Shown piece after piece: positions 36,270 through 45,957 of a stretch of DNA of 64,000 bases. Under the pieces are notes generated by a model. The model ran no database searches, was not told the DNA's origin, and was given only the letters and a program-made list of their open reading frames with translations. The DNA is from Tissierella simiarum (GTDB lineage Bacteria; Bacillota; Clostridia; Tissierellales; Tissierellaceae), in the NCBI RefSeq assembly GCF_018917865.1, contig NZ_JAHLPM010000011.1, forward strand, positions 86,784 through 150,783, written 5' to 3'. The position numbers and the translations under genes are program-made. The stretch's first letter is position 1, and the number at the start of each line of letters is the position of its first letter.

Positions 36270-37503
36270 AAAAGTAAATGCATATATAGATGTGGTTTGT
36301 TCTCAAATAAAATTTAAAGATGTACATATGAATATTAAAGAAGAGTTGATGGACCATATTAACAATAATGTAATAGAAAATATTGATAAAGGTATTTCTT
36401 TAGAAGAATCTATAGATATGGGGATAAAACAAATGGGAGATCCTTATGATTTAGGAAGACAATTGAATAAGGTACATAAACCAAAACCAGAGTGGGGTAT
36501 ATTGGCTTTAACTTTTATCTTTATTTCTATAGGTATATTTGCTATCTATGCTATAAATAAAAATGGATTATTGGATAGTTATGGAAGCTATAATTTTATG
36601 AAACAATCTATAAAAATGTCTATAATTGGCACAGGTATAATAATATCACTATATTTTTTTGATTATAGAAAAATGAAATCTTTTTCAAAATATCTTTATA
36701 TAGCAACAAGTATTTTACTTTATTTTAATAGGGATAGGATTGCTATTTTTAATATTACTACTGACTTGGCTTATCTAACGCCTTTTTCGTATGCTTTAGC
36801 TTTGTCAGGAATATTCTCTAGGAATAGATGGAATAAGAAAAATATTATTTCAAATCTAGTAATTTTATTTTTACCTATAATCTTAATTATAGGTTTTCAA
36901 TCCCAAGCAGTAGCTTCATCTATAATTATGTATTTTATTATGGTTTCAGTTTTGATAATCATATCATCTGGAAATTTAAAATATATTCTAGGAAGTATTG
37001 GATGTGGCACTGCAATAGGATCTTTTTTAATAAGCAAAAATCTTTACAGGGTTAATAGGTTAACCATATTTTTAAACCCTTTAGAAGTTGGTTATATGAA
37101 TACACTGATAAGAAAGTTAATAAGTTCAGCTGGGCTTTATGGCAATAATACTCAAATAGTTATTCCAGATGCTCATACAGATTTGATATTACCTTACATA
37201 ATCTATGCCTTTGGATGGCTGGCTGGAATCTTCATAATAGCATTATCCATTATATTTTTCATTAGATTAATTAAAACTACAAAAAATATTAAAGACAACT
37301 ATGGAAAATTATTAATGGCTACTTTTAGTTCCTTGTTTATTATCCAGTTTGCATATAATATATTTATGATTTTCGGGTTAGTACCATTAATAGGTTTATC
37401 AATGCCTTTTATAAGTTATGGAACTACATTAAATATAGTTAATATGATTATGATAGGTATAATATCTAGTGTATATAGAAGAAAGAATTTATCTATAAAC
37501 TAA
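36250..37503 (+). CDS. SEDS (FtsW/RodA/SpoVE) family protein with N-terminal HAAS-like prefix
   Basis: A 417-residue fusion. Residues 1-80 are a soluble helical prefix of the HAAS/permease-prefix type that occurs in membrane proteins next to PadR genes (I-K-E-E-L-M-D-H-I, then M-G-D-P-Y-D-L-G). From residue 83, about ten membrane segments follow with SEDS end motifs, P-L-I-G-L-S-M-P-F-I-S-Y-G. The acidic H-T-D loop gives D311, matching the catalytic aspartate of RodA-type peptidoglycan glycosyltransferases. Start ATG 36250 is behind a run of Gs. No partner transpeptidase gene is nearby, so its role in wall synthesis is inferred. Confidence 0.85.
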   Translation: MDLMKNKKVNAYIDVVCSQIKFKDVHMNIKEELMDHINNNVIENIDKGISLEESIDMGIKQMGDPYDLGRQLNKVHKPKPEWGILALTFIFISIGIFAIYAINKNGLLDSYGSYNFMKQSIKMSIIGTGIIISLYFFDYRKMKSFSKYLYIATSILLYFNRDRIAIFNITTDLAYLTPFSYALALSGIFSRNRWNKKNIISNLVILFLPIILIIGFQSQAVASSIIMYFIMVSVLIIISSGNLKYILGSIGCGTAIGSFLISKNLYRVNRLTIFLNPLEVGYMNTLIRKLISSAGLYGNNTQIVIPDAHTDLILPYIIYAFGWLAGIFIIALSIIFFIRLIKTTKNIKDNYGKLLMATFSSLFIIQFAYNIFMIFGLVPLIGLSMPFISYGTTLNIVNMIMIGIISSVYRRKNLSIN

Positions 37504-37530
37504 AAAATCTCCATTTAATCTTTTAAGTTT

Positions 37531-37710
37531 AATTACTGTTACTTAACGAAATCTCCCTTTGCTAAGAAAGCTTTTACAAGTACATCGGCATTGATTTATG
37601 GCCTTCTTGTTTTCTTATCCCTCAATATATTTATATTAATATTTTATTTGATTACTAAAACTATTTATAGAGTATTAGAGACAGACGAAAATTTGGCTAA
37701 ATTTGCTTAA
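37531..37710 (+). pseudogene. 3' remnant of a second ywaF-like gene
   Basis: Sixty codons ending in TAA match the last part of the ywaF-like protein at 34289-35047: N-Y-C-Y-L, P-F-A-K-x-A-F, then L-N-I-F, L-I-F-Y-L-I-T-K-T-I-Y-R-V-L-E. There is no start, no promoter and no upstream part. It lies 28 bases after the SEDS gene stop, next to half of what looks like a former terminator. Divergence from the intact copy shows it is not recent. Confidence 0.9.
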
Positions 37711-37781
37711 TATATCATATCTAGTATAAATAAAATAAGTCAAGAACCATTAGGAATTCTTATCTTAATGGTTCTTATAAT

Positions 37782-38813
37782 CTATAATCTGACTTTCTTT
37801 GTCCATTCAATTATCTGCTGAGTTGTTGTATTTATTTCGTTATTATAAAAAACTGCATTATAATTTCTATTTTGATGGTTATATAGAGGATCGTAATATT
37901 TTATCATTAACTCTTGAATTACTTCTCTATATTTTTGTTTGCTTATTAATTCTATATATTTATTAATATTTTTATTACCTAGATATTTTCTTAAAAAATT
38001 TAATGAAGATATGAGTTCGTTATCAGTTTCATGAACATAATCCTTCAGAAGATTGTCAATCCTTGTTTCCATACTAGCCTCAATTCTTAAATTTATTCCT
38101 TTATTCATAGAATTATATAGATAATTAGGTATTATGTTTCTTCCTATCTTTTTACTTTCACCTTCTATAAATACAAGATTTGTTTTTCTTGTTCTCAGGG
38201 ATTCATATATAAGACTTTCAAACATTTTTTGAGTATTTTGCTTACCGAGTCCAACATTTCCAAGGAGGGATCCTCTATGATTAGCACAGTCTTCAAGATC
38301 AAGAACATCCACTCCTTTTTTTCTAAGAGATTTTAGAATATCAGTTTTACCCGTTCCAGTATTTCCATAAAGGACTATAAACAGTATTTCTTTAACTGTA
38401 GATGGAAGGTTTTCATTGATATATCTTCTATATCCTTTATACCCGCCATTAAGTTTAGTAGCATTTATCCCAAGAGATTTAAAAAGAGAAACTAAAGAAC
38501 TACTTCTAAATCCTCCTCTAGCACAGAAAAATATAAGGTTATTGTATTGTTTGTCAAGAGAAGATACTTTATTATAAATATTTGGAAGCCGATTTGAAGC
38601 AGTTTCTATTCCAATTTTTTTTGCTTTCTCAACGCTCTCTTGGTTATAGATGGTTCCTATCAATTTTCTTTCTTCATCATTGAAAAGCGGAATATTAATA
38701 GCACCTGGAATAGTTTCAGAGTCATATTCACAAGGACTTCTAACATCTATTAAGGTATGACTTTCATTTATTCTGTTTTTACCTATATCCTCATAATTAA
38801 TTATTTCAAACAT
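37782..38813 (-). CDS. mnmH: tRNA 2-selenouridine synthase (MnmH/SelU/YbbB)
   Basis: MnmH replaces sulfur by selenium at the wobble 2-thiouridine of some tRNAs, using selenophosphate. The 343-residue product has an N-terminal rhodanese domain with the active cysteine C97 in F-F-C-A-R-G-G-F-R-S. A P-loop domain follows, Y-G-N-T-G-T-G-K-T at about 149-157. D-V-R-S-P-C-E-Y and G-A-I-N-I-P-L-F-N are family signatures. It implies selenophosphate synthesis (selD) elsewhere; no such gene lies in this window. Confidence 0.93.
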   Translation of the reverse strand: MFEIINYEDIGKNRINESHTLIDVRSPCEYDSETIPGAINIPLFNDEERKLIGTIYNQESVEKAKKIGIETASNRLPNIYNKVSSLDKQYNNLIFFCARGGFRSSSLVSLFKSLGINATKLNGGYKGYRRYINENLPSTVKEILFIVLYGNTGTGKTDILKSLRKKGVDVLDLEDCANHRGSLLGNVGLGKQNTQKMFESLIYESLRTRKTNLVFIEGESKKIGRNIIPNYLYNSMNKGINLRIEASMETRIDNLLKDYVHETDNELISSLNFLRKYLGNKNINKYIELISKQKYREVIQELMIKYYDPLYNHQNRNYNAVFYNNEINTTTQQIIEWTKKVRL

Positions 38814-38958
38814 GAAATTCCCTTCTTTTCTTTAAAATCTGTAAAGTTAAATATAAGCAATATATATTATATACCTTGAATTTAGTTAATAACAATGTAA
38901 AAAATGTAATTTTCTAAGTTATAATGATATAATAGTTCGTAAAAGCGTAAACTTATAA

Positions 38959-39007
38959 ATTAAAAAATCTCCACTTAACCTATTAAAGGATTAAGTGGAG
39001 ATTTTTA
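38959..39007 (-). terminator. Terminator of the binding-protein gene
   Basis: A strong stem, AAAAATCTCCACTTAA with its near-complement ending GTGGAGATTTTT, placed directly after the minus-strand stop. The left half resembles the sequence at 37503-37520. Confidence 0.82.
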
Positions 39008-40015
39008 TTATTTTATTTTCTCCATGGCTTTTTCAGCAAATTTTGTAGTAACTATTTTTTCATAATCTGCTCGTTTATCTAGTTCTCCTGCTAATTCCAT
39101 AATATCCATCATATGATTCAAACCTTCCTCAGTTAAAATTAAATCTGGTTTCCAAGTATCTTGACTTCTATATCTATTAATTAAAGCCATTAAAACTTCT
39201 TTATCAGTGTCAGGGAATTGAGGTTTTACAGCTTCAGCTACTTCTTCTGTAGAGTGGTTTTGTACCCAGAGCATTCCTTTGTATATAGCGTTTGTAAATT
39301 TTTGAATTATTTCTGGATTTTCATCAATATATTTTTTAGTAGCTGAATAGCAGGTATAAGGGATATATCCTCCTTCTTTACCTATAGAAGCAACTACATA
39401 GCCTTTTCCTTCCTTTTCTAAAGTTGCAGCTACAGGTTCAAATAAAGTTACATAATCTCCTTCACCGCCTACAAACGCTCCAGCCATTACATCAAACTGA
39501 ATATCTGTCCTAACTATAACATCTTCATTTAGTTTTAGGTTATGTTTTTTAAGTACATACTCTAAAGTCATTTCAGGCATTCCACCCTTTCTTCCTCCAA
39601 TTATGGTTTTTCCCTCTAATTTATCAAAGGTAAAGTTATCATCTGGTTCTCTTCCTACTAAGAATGAGCCATCTCTTTGAGTTAGTTGAGCAAAATTTAT
39701 TACATAATCTTCTTTTCCTTGGTTATAAACATAAATAGAGGCTTCTGGTCCCATAAATCCAATATCTGCTTCACCACTTAAAAGAGCAGTCATACATTTA
39801 TCTGCACCTTTGCCGTTAATTAATTCAACTTTTAGACCTTCTTCTTCAAAGAAGCCTTGAGTTAGAGCCACATATTGAGGAGTATAAAACAGTGAGTGAG
39901 TAACTTCTATTAGTCTAACTTTTTTCAAATTATCTTTTTTGCATCCAGTTAAGCTTAAGCCTAGTAGTAAAATTAGAACTAAACTTAAAGAAATTATTTT
40001 AAAAAGCTTTGACAT
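39008..40015 (-). CDS. ABC transporter substrate-binding lipoprotein (NMT1/SsuA type)
   Basis: A 335-residue exported lipoprotein: signal peptide residues 1-24 and lipobox L-T-G-C with C25 as the lipidated residue. The mature part matches the NMT1/THI5-like or SsuA/NitT-TauT binding-protein fold, with Y-T-P-Q-Y-V-A-L-T-Q-G-F-F, A-D-I-G-F-M-G-P-E-A and G-R-K-G-G-M-P. Ligands of this group include thiamine precursors, sulfonates and other small anions; this one's is unknown. No permease or ATPase gene is adjacent, so it is an orphan or works with a remote transporter. Confidence 0.87.
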   Translation of the reverse strand: MSKLFKIISLSLVLILLLGLSLTGCKKDNLKKVRLIEVTHSLFYTPQYVALTQGFFEEEGLKVELINGKGADKCMTALLSGEADIGFMGPEASIYVYNQGKEDYVINFAQLTQRDGSFLVGREPDDNFTFDKLEGKTIIGGRKGGMPEMTLEYVLKKHNLKLNEDVIVRTDIQFDVMAGAFVGGEGDYVTLFEPVAATLEKEGKGYVVASIGKEGGYIPYTCYSATKKYIDENPEIIQKFTNAIYKGMLWVQNHSTEEVAEAVKPQFPDTDKEVLMALINRYRSQDTWKPDLILTEEGLNHMMDIMELAGELDKRADYEKIVTTKFAEKAMEKIK

Positions 40016-40128
40016 CCTATCCCTCCTTGTATAATATAAGTATTATAAAAGTCGTATCTATAGCTATAATATTCTGAGTAAAAATAATGGTTACTAAAAA
40101 TATAAGTATTGAAGAGGGGTAATAGGAT

Positions 40129-40659
40129 ATGAATATACCAAATATATTAACGATTTTAAGAATATTTCTTATTCCAGTTTATCTTTATTTTTTCTATTCT
40201 TCCTTAGAAAATCGTATATTGTATGCAGGAATAATATTTATTATTGCAGGAATTTCGGACGTGTTAGATGGGCATATCGCTAGAAAATATAATAAAATAA
40301 CTAAATTAGGCAGTGTATTAGATCCTTTTGCAGATAAAATGATGACTTTTGCAGTCCTAATTAGCTTTACGTCAGCAAAATTAATACCTAGTTGGATACT
40401 TATGGCTATAGGGTTAAAGGAAGTATTGATGATTCTAGGAGGATTTATTTTATATTTATTTAAAGGAAATCAGGTTTTACCTGCCAATAAATATGGAAAA
40501 GTTGCAACTCTATCTTTTTATGCAGCTACACTATCTGTAGTATTTAGAATGCCAAGTATTATTTCAAAATTATTGTTTTTTACTACAGTTATTTTAAATA
40601 TAACTGCTTTTATAAATTATTTTATAATTTATCTATCTATGAGGAATAATACTATATAA
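40129..40659 (+). CDS. pgsA: CDP-diacylglycerol--glycerol-3-phosphate phosphatidyltransferase
   Basis: Makes phosphatidylglycerol phosphate from CDP-diacylglycerol. The 176-residue membrane protein carries the complete CDP-alcohol phosphotransferase motif: D47-G48, A51-R52, G61, D65 and D69. The N-terminus N-I-P-N-I-L-T-I-L-R-I-F-L-I-P is diagnostic of PgsA-like proteins, and about five hydrophobic segments are seen. The ATG follows AGAGGGGTAATAGG. It is divergent from the lipoprotein gene. Confidence 0.88.
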   Translation: MNIPNILTILRIFLIPVYLYFFYSSLENRILYAGIIFIIAGISDVLDGHIARKYNKITKLGSVLDPFADKMMTFAVLISFTSAKLIPSWILMAIGLKEVLMILGGFILYLFKGNQVLPANKYGKVATLSFYAATLSVVFRMPSIISKLLFFTTVILNITAFINYFIIYLSMRNNTI

Positions 40660-40666
40660 CTATATA

Positions 40667-40695
40667 TTGACAAATAAAAAGTTTATATATATAAT
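40667..40695 (+). promoter_or_regulatory. Promoter for the valS T-box transcript
   Basis: TTGACA at 40667-40672 and TATAAT at 40690-40695 with an ideal 17-base spacer. Confidence 0.88.
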
Positions 40696-40704
40696 GAAAC
40701 CAAT

Positions 40705-40945
40705 AATTTTATATGATGTGATGATAAAGAGGAGTAAGTAAATACCCTATTCAGAGAAAAGATCCTTGGGTGAAAGATCTTTAGGCTATGTTTACTGAAG
40801 GTAGCTTTTGAACATTCAAGCTGAAATTAAGTAGGTTTGAACGGGTTTACCGTTATAATTTTTAAGAGCCATGGATATCCCGTGGAATTAAGGTGGTACC
40901 GCGAATATACCCTTCGTCCTTATATAGGATGAGGGGTTTTGATTT
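40705..40945 (+). promoter_or_regulatory. T-box riboswitch (valine) upstream of valS
   Basis: T-box core AAGGTGGTACCGCG at 40890-40903. A terminator hairpin built from CCCTTCGTCCT and AGGATGAGGGG and followed by Ts lies at about 40909-40948. A stem I AGAGA motif is near 40753. A GUA triplet at 40801-40803 is the best candidate valine specifier; its exact pairing needs folding. Confidence 0.93.
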
Positions 40946-40979
40946 TTTTGATAATAATATAGAAGGAGGAATACATTAA

Positions 40980-43631
40980 ATGTTAGAGAATTTATCAAAG
41001 ACCTATAGTCCAAAAGACTTTGAAGATAGGTTGTATAAATATTGGAGTGATAACGGATATTTTAAAGCTCATGTAGATAAGAATAAAAAGCCTTATACCA
41101 TAATGATGCCTCCACCAAATGTAACTGGAAGTCTTCACATGGGGCATGCCTTAAATAATACTATTCAAGATATCCTTATAAGGTGGAAAAGGATGGATGG
41201 CTATGAAGCACTATGGTTACCTGGAACAGACCATGCCAGTATATCTACAGAGGCAAAGGTTGTAGAGAAAATTAAGAGTGAGGGAAAATCTAAAGAAGAG
41301 TTAGGAAGAGAAGGATTTTTAGAAGAAGCTTGGGATTGGACTCATAAATATGGGGGCACTATAAAAAATCAGTTAAAGAAGTTAGGAGTATCTTGTGATT
41401 GGAGTAGAGATAGATTTACTTTAGATGAAGGATTAAGCAATGCAGTAGAAGAAGTATTTATAAAGCTTTATGAAAAGGGATTGATTTATAGAGGGGATAG
41501 AATAATTAATTGGTGTCCAAATTGTAGAACTGCTATATCCGATGCAGAAGTTGAACATGAGGATTCTGAAGGTCATATTTGGTATATTAGATACCCTATT
41601 AAAGATAGTAATGACTATATTGCCATAGCTACAACTAGACCAGAAACTATGTTAGGCGATTTAGCAATAGCAGTAAATCCTGAAGATAAAAGATATAAGG
41701 ATTTAATAGGTAAAGTTGCTATTTTGCCATTAATGAATAGGGAAATCCCTATTATTGCTGATGAATATGTAGAAATGGAATTTGGTACAGGAGCAGTTAA
41801 GATAACTCCATCTCACGATCCTAATGATTTTGAAGTTGGAGCAAGACATGAACTAGGGCAATGTATAATAATGAGTGAAGATGGAAGTATTAACTCAGAA
41901 GGTGGAGAATACCAAGGATTAGAAAGATATGAAGCTAGGAAAAAAATTGTTGAGGACTTAGATAAACAAGGATATTTAATTGAAATAAAGGATCATCAAA
42001 ATGCAGTTGGTCATTGTGAAAGATGTAATACAGTTGTAGAACCTCTTATTTCTAAACAATGGTTCGTGAAGATGGAGCCTTTAGCAAAGCCAGCCTTAGA
42101 AGCTTACCGTAAAGGAGAAGTAAATTTTATACCCGAAAGATTTGGCAAAATATATACTAACTGGCTAGAAAATATTAAAGATTGGTGTATTTCTAGACAG
42201 TTGTGGTGGGGACATAGATTACCTGTATATTACTGTGATGACTGCAATGAAATCATAGTATCAAGAACAAAACCAGAAAAATGCAATAAGTGCAGTAGCA
42301 CTAATTTACATCAAGATACAGATACATTGGATACTTGGTTTTCTTCAGCATTATGGCCTTTTTCAACACTAGGATGGCCTGAGAAAACAGAGGATTTAGA
42401 GTATTTCTTTCCAACGGATGTACTTATTACTGGATATGATATTATATTCTTCTGGGTAGTAAGAATGGTGTTTTCAAGTATTGAGCAAATGGGAGAAGTA
42501 CCATTTAAAGATGTATTTTTAACAGGACTGGTTAGAGATTCTCAAGGAAGAAAGATGAGTAAATCTTTAGGCAATGGTATAGATCCATTAGAAGTTATAG
42601 ATGAATATGGAGCAGATGCTTTAAGATTTACCTTAGTGACTGGAAATACTCCAGGAAACGATATGAGATTCTATCTAGAAAGAGTAGAAGCAAATAGGAA
42701 TTTTGCTAATAAATTATGGAATGCTACTAGGTTTGTATTGATGAATTTAGAGGAAGAAATAATAGAACACGAACTTAATTTAGAAAACCTAGAAGAAGAA
42801 GATAAATGGATACTATCCAGGTTAAATACAGTTATAAAAGATGTAACAGAAAATCTAGATAGATATGAAATTGGCATAGCAGCCCAAAAAATTTATGACT
42901 TTATTTGGGACGAATATTGTGATTGGTATATTGAAATGGTTAAATCAAGATTATATGGAGATGACAAGGAAAGTAAGGAAGTTGCAGAGAAAGTTTTATT
43001 AGCTGTATTAAAAGACATCTTAAAATTACTCCATCCTTTTATGCCATATATAACAGAAGAAATTTGGCAGCACCTTCCTAAAACTGAAAACCCATTAATT
43101 GTTAGCCAGTGGCCAAAATATAGAGATGACTTACATTTTCCTAAAGCTGAAACACGTATAGAATTTATAATGACAGGCATTAAAGGAATAAGAAATGCTA
43201 GAGCAGAAATGAATATTGTTCCTTCAAGAAAGTCCACAGTAATTTTTGTTACAGAAGATGAAGGAATTAAAGATATAATAAACTATGGGAAAAGATATTT
43301 TATTAACTTAGCAAGTGCTGAAAAAATTGAAATATTAGATAATAAGACTAATATTGGTGATGATAATATATCTGTTGTATTGAGTAAGTGTGAGATATTT
43401 TTACCTTTAAAAGACTTAATTGATTTTGATAAAGAAATAGAAAGATTAGAAAAGGAAAGAGAAAAGCTAGAGAGTGAACTTAAGAGAGTAAAAGGTAAAT
43501 TGGCTAATAAAGGTTTTATTAGTAAAGCTCCTGAAAAGGTAGTAGCTGAAGAAAGAGAAAAGCAAAAAAAATATGAAGAGATGATGGAAAAAGTACTAGA
43601 GAGGCTTGAAAACATAAAATCTAATAGATAA
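40980..43631 (+). CDS. valS: Valyl-tRNA synthetase
   Basis: An 883-residue class I synthetase with editing domain. The HIGH motif appears in [14 protein letters not shown] near residue 50, and K-M-S-K-S-L-G-N near residue 525. W-C-P-N-C and Y-C-D-D-C-N-E zinc-like pairs are present. The C-terminus has the lysine/glutamate-rich coiled coil typical of ValRS. The ATG follows GAAGGAGGAATAC. A valine T-box controls it, and folC begins 13 bases after its stop. Confidence 0.97.
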   Translation: MLENLSKTYSPKDFEDRLYKYWSDNGYFKAHVDKNKKPYTIMMPPPNVTGSLHMGHALNNTIQDILIRWKRMDGYEALWLPGTDHASISTEAKVVEKIKSEGKSKEELGREGFLEEAWDWTHKYGGTIKNQLKKLGVSCDWSRDRFTLDEGLSNAVEEVFIKLYEKGLIYRGDRIINWCPNCRTAISDAEVEHEDSEGHIWYIRYPIKDSNDYIAIATTRPETMLGDLAIAVNPEDKRYKDLIGKVAILPLMNREIPIIADEYVEMEFGTGAVKITPSHDPNDFEVGARHELGQCIIMSEDGSINSEGGEYQGLERYEARKKIVEDLDKQGYLIEIKDHQNAVGHCERCNTVVEPLISKQWFVKMEPLAKPALEAYRKGEVNFIPERFGKIYTNWLENIKDWCISRQLWWGHRLPVYYCDDCNEIIVSRTKPEKCNKCSSTNLHQDTDTLDTWFSSALWPFSTLGWPEKTEDLEYFFPTDVLITGYDIIFFWVVRMVFSSIEQMGEVPFKDVFLTGLVRDSQGRKMSKSLGNGIDPLEVIDEYGADALRFTLVTGNTPGNDMRFYLERVEANRNFANKLWNATRFVLMNLEEEIIEHELNLENLEEEDKWILSRLNTVIKDVTENLDRYEIGIAAQKIYDFIWDEYCDWYIEMVKSRLYGDDKESKEVAEKVLLAVLKDILKLLHPFMPYITEEIWQHLPKTENPLIVSQWPKYRDDLHFPKAETRIEFIMTGIKGIRNARAEMNIVPSRKSTVIFVTEDEGIKDIINYGKRYFINLASAEKIEILDNKTNIGDDNISVVLSKCEIFLPLKDLIDFDKEIERLEKEREKLESELKRVKGKLANKGFISKAPEKVVAEEREKQKKYEEMMEKVLERLENIKSNR

Positions 43632-43644
43632 AGTGGGGGATAAA

Positions 43645-44937
43645 ATGAATTATCAAGAGGCTTTAGCATATATAAATGATAAAGAAAAATTCGGTTCTAG
43701 ATTAGGTCTTCATTCTATTAGGAAGTTACTAGAATTATTAGGAAATCCTCATTTAAACTTAAAATATATACATGTTGGTGGAACTAATGGGAAGGGTTCC
43801 ACCTCTTCCTATTTAGCTAATTCTTTAGAAGCAGCTGGATATAAGGTAGGTTTATTCACATCTCCTTATTTAGAAAGATTTAATGAACGAATTCAAATAA
43901 ATGGACAAGATATATTTAATAAGGATTTAAGCAGAATTACTAGTCTTATAAAAGAAAAAGCGGATATAATGATAAAAGAAGGTTTAGAACATCCTACTAC
44001 TTTTGAAATAGTGACAGCTATTGCTTTTGCTTATTTCCATGAACAAAAAACAGATTATGTAGTATTAGAAGTAGGCTTAGGAGGTAGGTATGATTCGACA
44101 AATATAATAGAATCTTCTTTAGCTTCAGTTATAACTACGATTGATTATGACCATGTAGATATTCTCGGAGATACTTTAGAAAAAATTGCATTTCAAAAAG
44201 CTGGTATTATAAAAGAAAATGGACTGGTAATTTCTTATCCACAAAAAGATGAGGCACTAAAGGTCTTAAAAGAAGTTGCGCAAAGTAAGAATGCAGACTT
44301 TCATACCTGTCCTTTAGAAAATATTAAAATTCATAAGCTATCTGAATTTGGTGGAACTTTTGATTTTAAATATGAGGATAATGTAATAAAAGATATAACT
44401 ATATCTATGTTAGGAGAATATCAAGTATATAATGCTGCCTTGGCTGTTACCACGCTGCTAAAACTAAGAGATAAAGGCTTAGTAAAAATATGTGATGAAG
44501 AAATTAAAAAAGGCCTTAAAGAAACTAGATGGGCAGGTAGATTAGAAGTATTAAGAAGAAATCCTACTTTTCTTATTGATGGAGCACATAATGTTCAAGG
44601 TATTAATCAATTAGTAAAAGCTCTTGATATGTTTAAGTATGATAAATTAATTTTAGGAGTTGGAATATTAAAAGATAAGGATTCTGCTCATATGATAGAA
44701 TTATTAGCTCCGAAGGCAGATGAAATAGTTATAACAGAAGTGAATATGCCCAGAAAACTTAAAGCTGAAGATTTAGCTAAAGAGATCAGGAAATATAATG
44801 ATAACATATTCATTGAAAAAGATATTAGCAAAGCCGTAGATAAAACATATAAATTAGCTGGAGAAAATGATTTAATAGTATTTGGCGGTTCTTTGTATTT
44901 AATAGGAGAAGTTAGGACTTTAGTAAACCTTCTATAG
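43645..44937 (+). CDS. folC: Folylpolyglutamate synthase/dihydrofolate synthase
   Basis: Adds glutamates to folates, and in many bacteria also makes dihydrofolate. The roughly 430-residue product has the P-loop G-G-T-N-G-K-G-S-T (45-53), T-S-P-Y-L-E-R-F-N-E-R-I, V-L-E-V-G-L-G-G-R-Y-D-S-T-N and the Mur-ligase-like G-A-H-N. I start at ATG 43645, with AGTGGGGGA seven bases upstream. It is co-transcribed with valS, a common clostridial order. Confidence 0.95.
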   Translation: MNYQEALAYINDKEKFGSRLGLHSIRKLLELLGNPHLNLKYIHVGGTNGKGSTSSYLANSLEAAGYKVGLFTSPYLERFNERIQINGQDIFNKDLSRITSLIKEKADIMIKEGLEHPTTFEIVTAIAFAYFHEQKTDYVVLEVGLGGRYDSTNIIESSLASVITTIDYDHVDILGDTLEKIAFQKAGIIKENGLVISYPQKDEALKVLKEVAQSKNADFHTCPLENIKIHKLSEFGGTFDFKYEDNVIKDITISMLGEYQVYNAALAVTTLLKLRDKGLVKICDEEIKKGLKETRWAGRLEVLRRNPTFLIDGAHNVQGINQLVKALDMFKYDKLILGVGILKDKDSAHMIELLAPKADEIVITEVNMPRKLKAEDLAKEIRKYNDNIFIEKDISKAVDKTYKLAGENDLIVFGGSLYLIGEVRTLVNLL

Positions 44938-44956
44938 CAATGCTATAGAAGGTTTA
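44924..44956 (+). terminator. Hairpin at the end of folC
   Basis: A 15-bp perfect stem (TAAACCTTCTATAGC with its complement, 3-base loop) that includes the folC stop. No clean T run follows, so terminator strength is uncertain. Confidence 0.55.
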
Positions 44957-45021
44957 AATATATATCACCCCAAGATACCAAATTGCATAAATTAATATAT
45001 ATGGTAAATGGGGGTGAAGAA

Positions 45022-45957
45022 TTGGTAATACAAGATAGAATAATAGTTGCAAATACTGGGGAAGATACTTTAACCCTAATAAATTCTAATGATCCATATA
45101 GAAAAGAAACAATTTCTCTTTATAATTTAATAAGTAAGGAAGGAAAGAAAACTTTTTTTTTAGAAAATTATCAATTAGGCCCCTGGGATTTAATGATTAA
45201 CAAAGAGGGCCTAATATATAGCGTAAATGCTTATGATAATTCAGTTTTCAAGATCGATATGGATAATAGAACAATATTAGATTCAATTAAAGTGGGAAGG
45301 TTTCCTACTTGCATTAAAAGCTTTAATGACAATGTTTTTATTTCTAATAGTGATTCTAATTCAATTTCTGTAATTGATGAAAATGATTTTTCTTTAATGG
45401 AAAATATTCCAGTAGGAGAAAAACCTACAGATATTCAGATTGATAAAAACTATTATAAAGTATATGTAGCAAATAGCAATGGTTATAGTATAGATATCTT
45501 GGATTTAAAAAGAGAAAATGTAGAAACTATAAAATTAAATAAACATCCAGTAAAACTTGTTTTAGAAGAAGATAAAATATTTGTATTATGTTATGTGAAC
45601 AATGGAGTAATAAATTATAGTAATTTGTCAGTAATAGAATTAGAAGGATATAAAACTGTATTAAGTATAGAATTAAAAGGCATATTTACCAACTTAATAA
45701 AAATAAGAGGAAAAGACATTTTTTATCTGTCAAATATAGAAGATGGTTGTCTTTATAAAATTGATTTATCCAATGAAAATAATATAAAGAGATTACATTT
45801 AGGTGGAATGCCAAATAATATGCATTGGGATGGAAAAAGCAAACTTTATATAACAAATATTTTAGATAGTCTTCTTACCATATTTGATACAAATAATCAA
45901 AAAATTTTAAATAATATTAAAGTAGGGAAGGAGCCTAATGGGCTACTTCTACTCTAA
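45022..45957 (+). CDS. YVTN/YncE-like beta-propeller protein
   Basis: A roughly 311-residue repeat protein. Blades with the pattern V-A-N-S-x-x-x-S-I-x-I-I-D repeat about every 42 residues: V-F-I-S-N-S-D-S-N-S-I-S-V-I-D, V-Y-V-A-N-S-N-G-Y-S-I-D-I-L-D, and L-Y-I-T-N-I-L-D-S-L-L-T. I prefer TTG 45022, with GGGGGTGA upstream, over the ATG at 45001, because the mature part then begins with the first blade. No signal peptide is seen, so it is probably cytoplasmic. Function unknown. Its last 9 bases overlap the convergent DUF4364 gene. Confidence 0.75.
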   Translation: MVIQDRIIVANTGEDTLTLINSNDPYRKETISLYNLISKEGKKTFFLENYQLGPWDLMINKEGLIYSVNAYDNSVFKIDMDNRTILDSIKVGRFPTCIKSFNDNVFISNSDSNSISVIDENDFSLMENIPVGEKPTDIQIDKNYYKVYVANSNGYSIDILDLKRENVETIKLNKHPVKLVLEEDKIFVLCYVNNGVINYSNLSVIELEGYKTVLSIELKGIFTNLIKIRGKDIFYLSNIEDGCLYKIDLSNENNIKRLHLGGMPNNMHWDGKSKLYITNILDSLLTIFDTNNQKILNNIKVGKEPNGLLLL

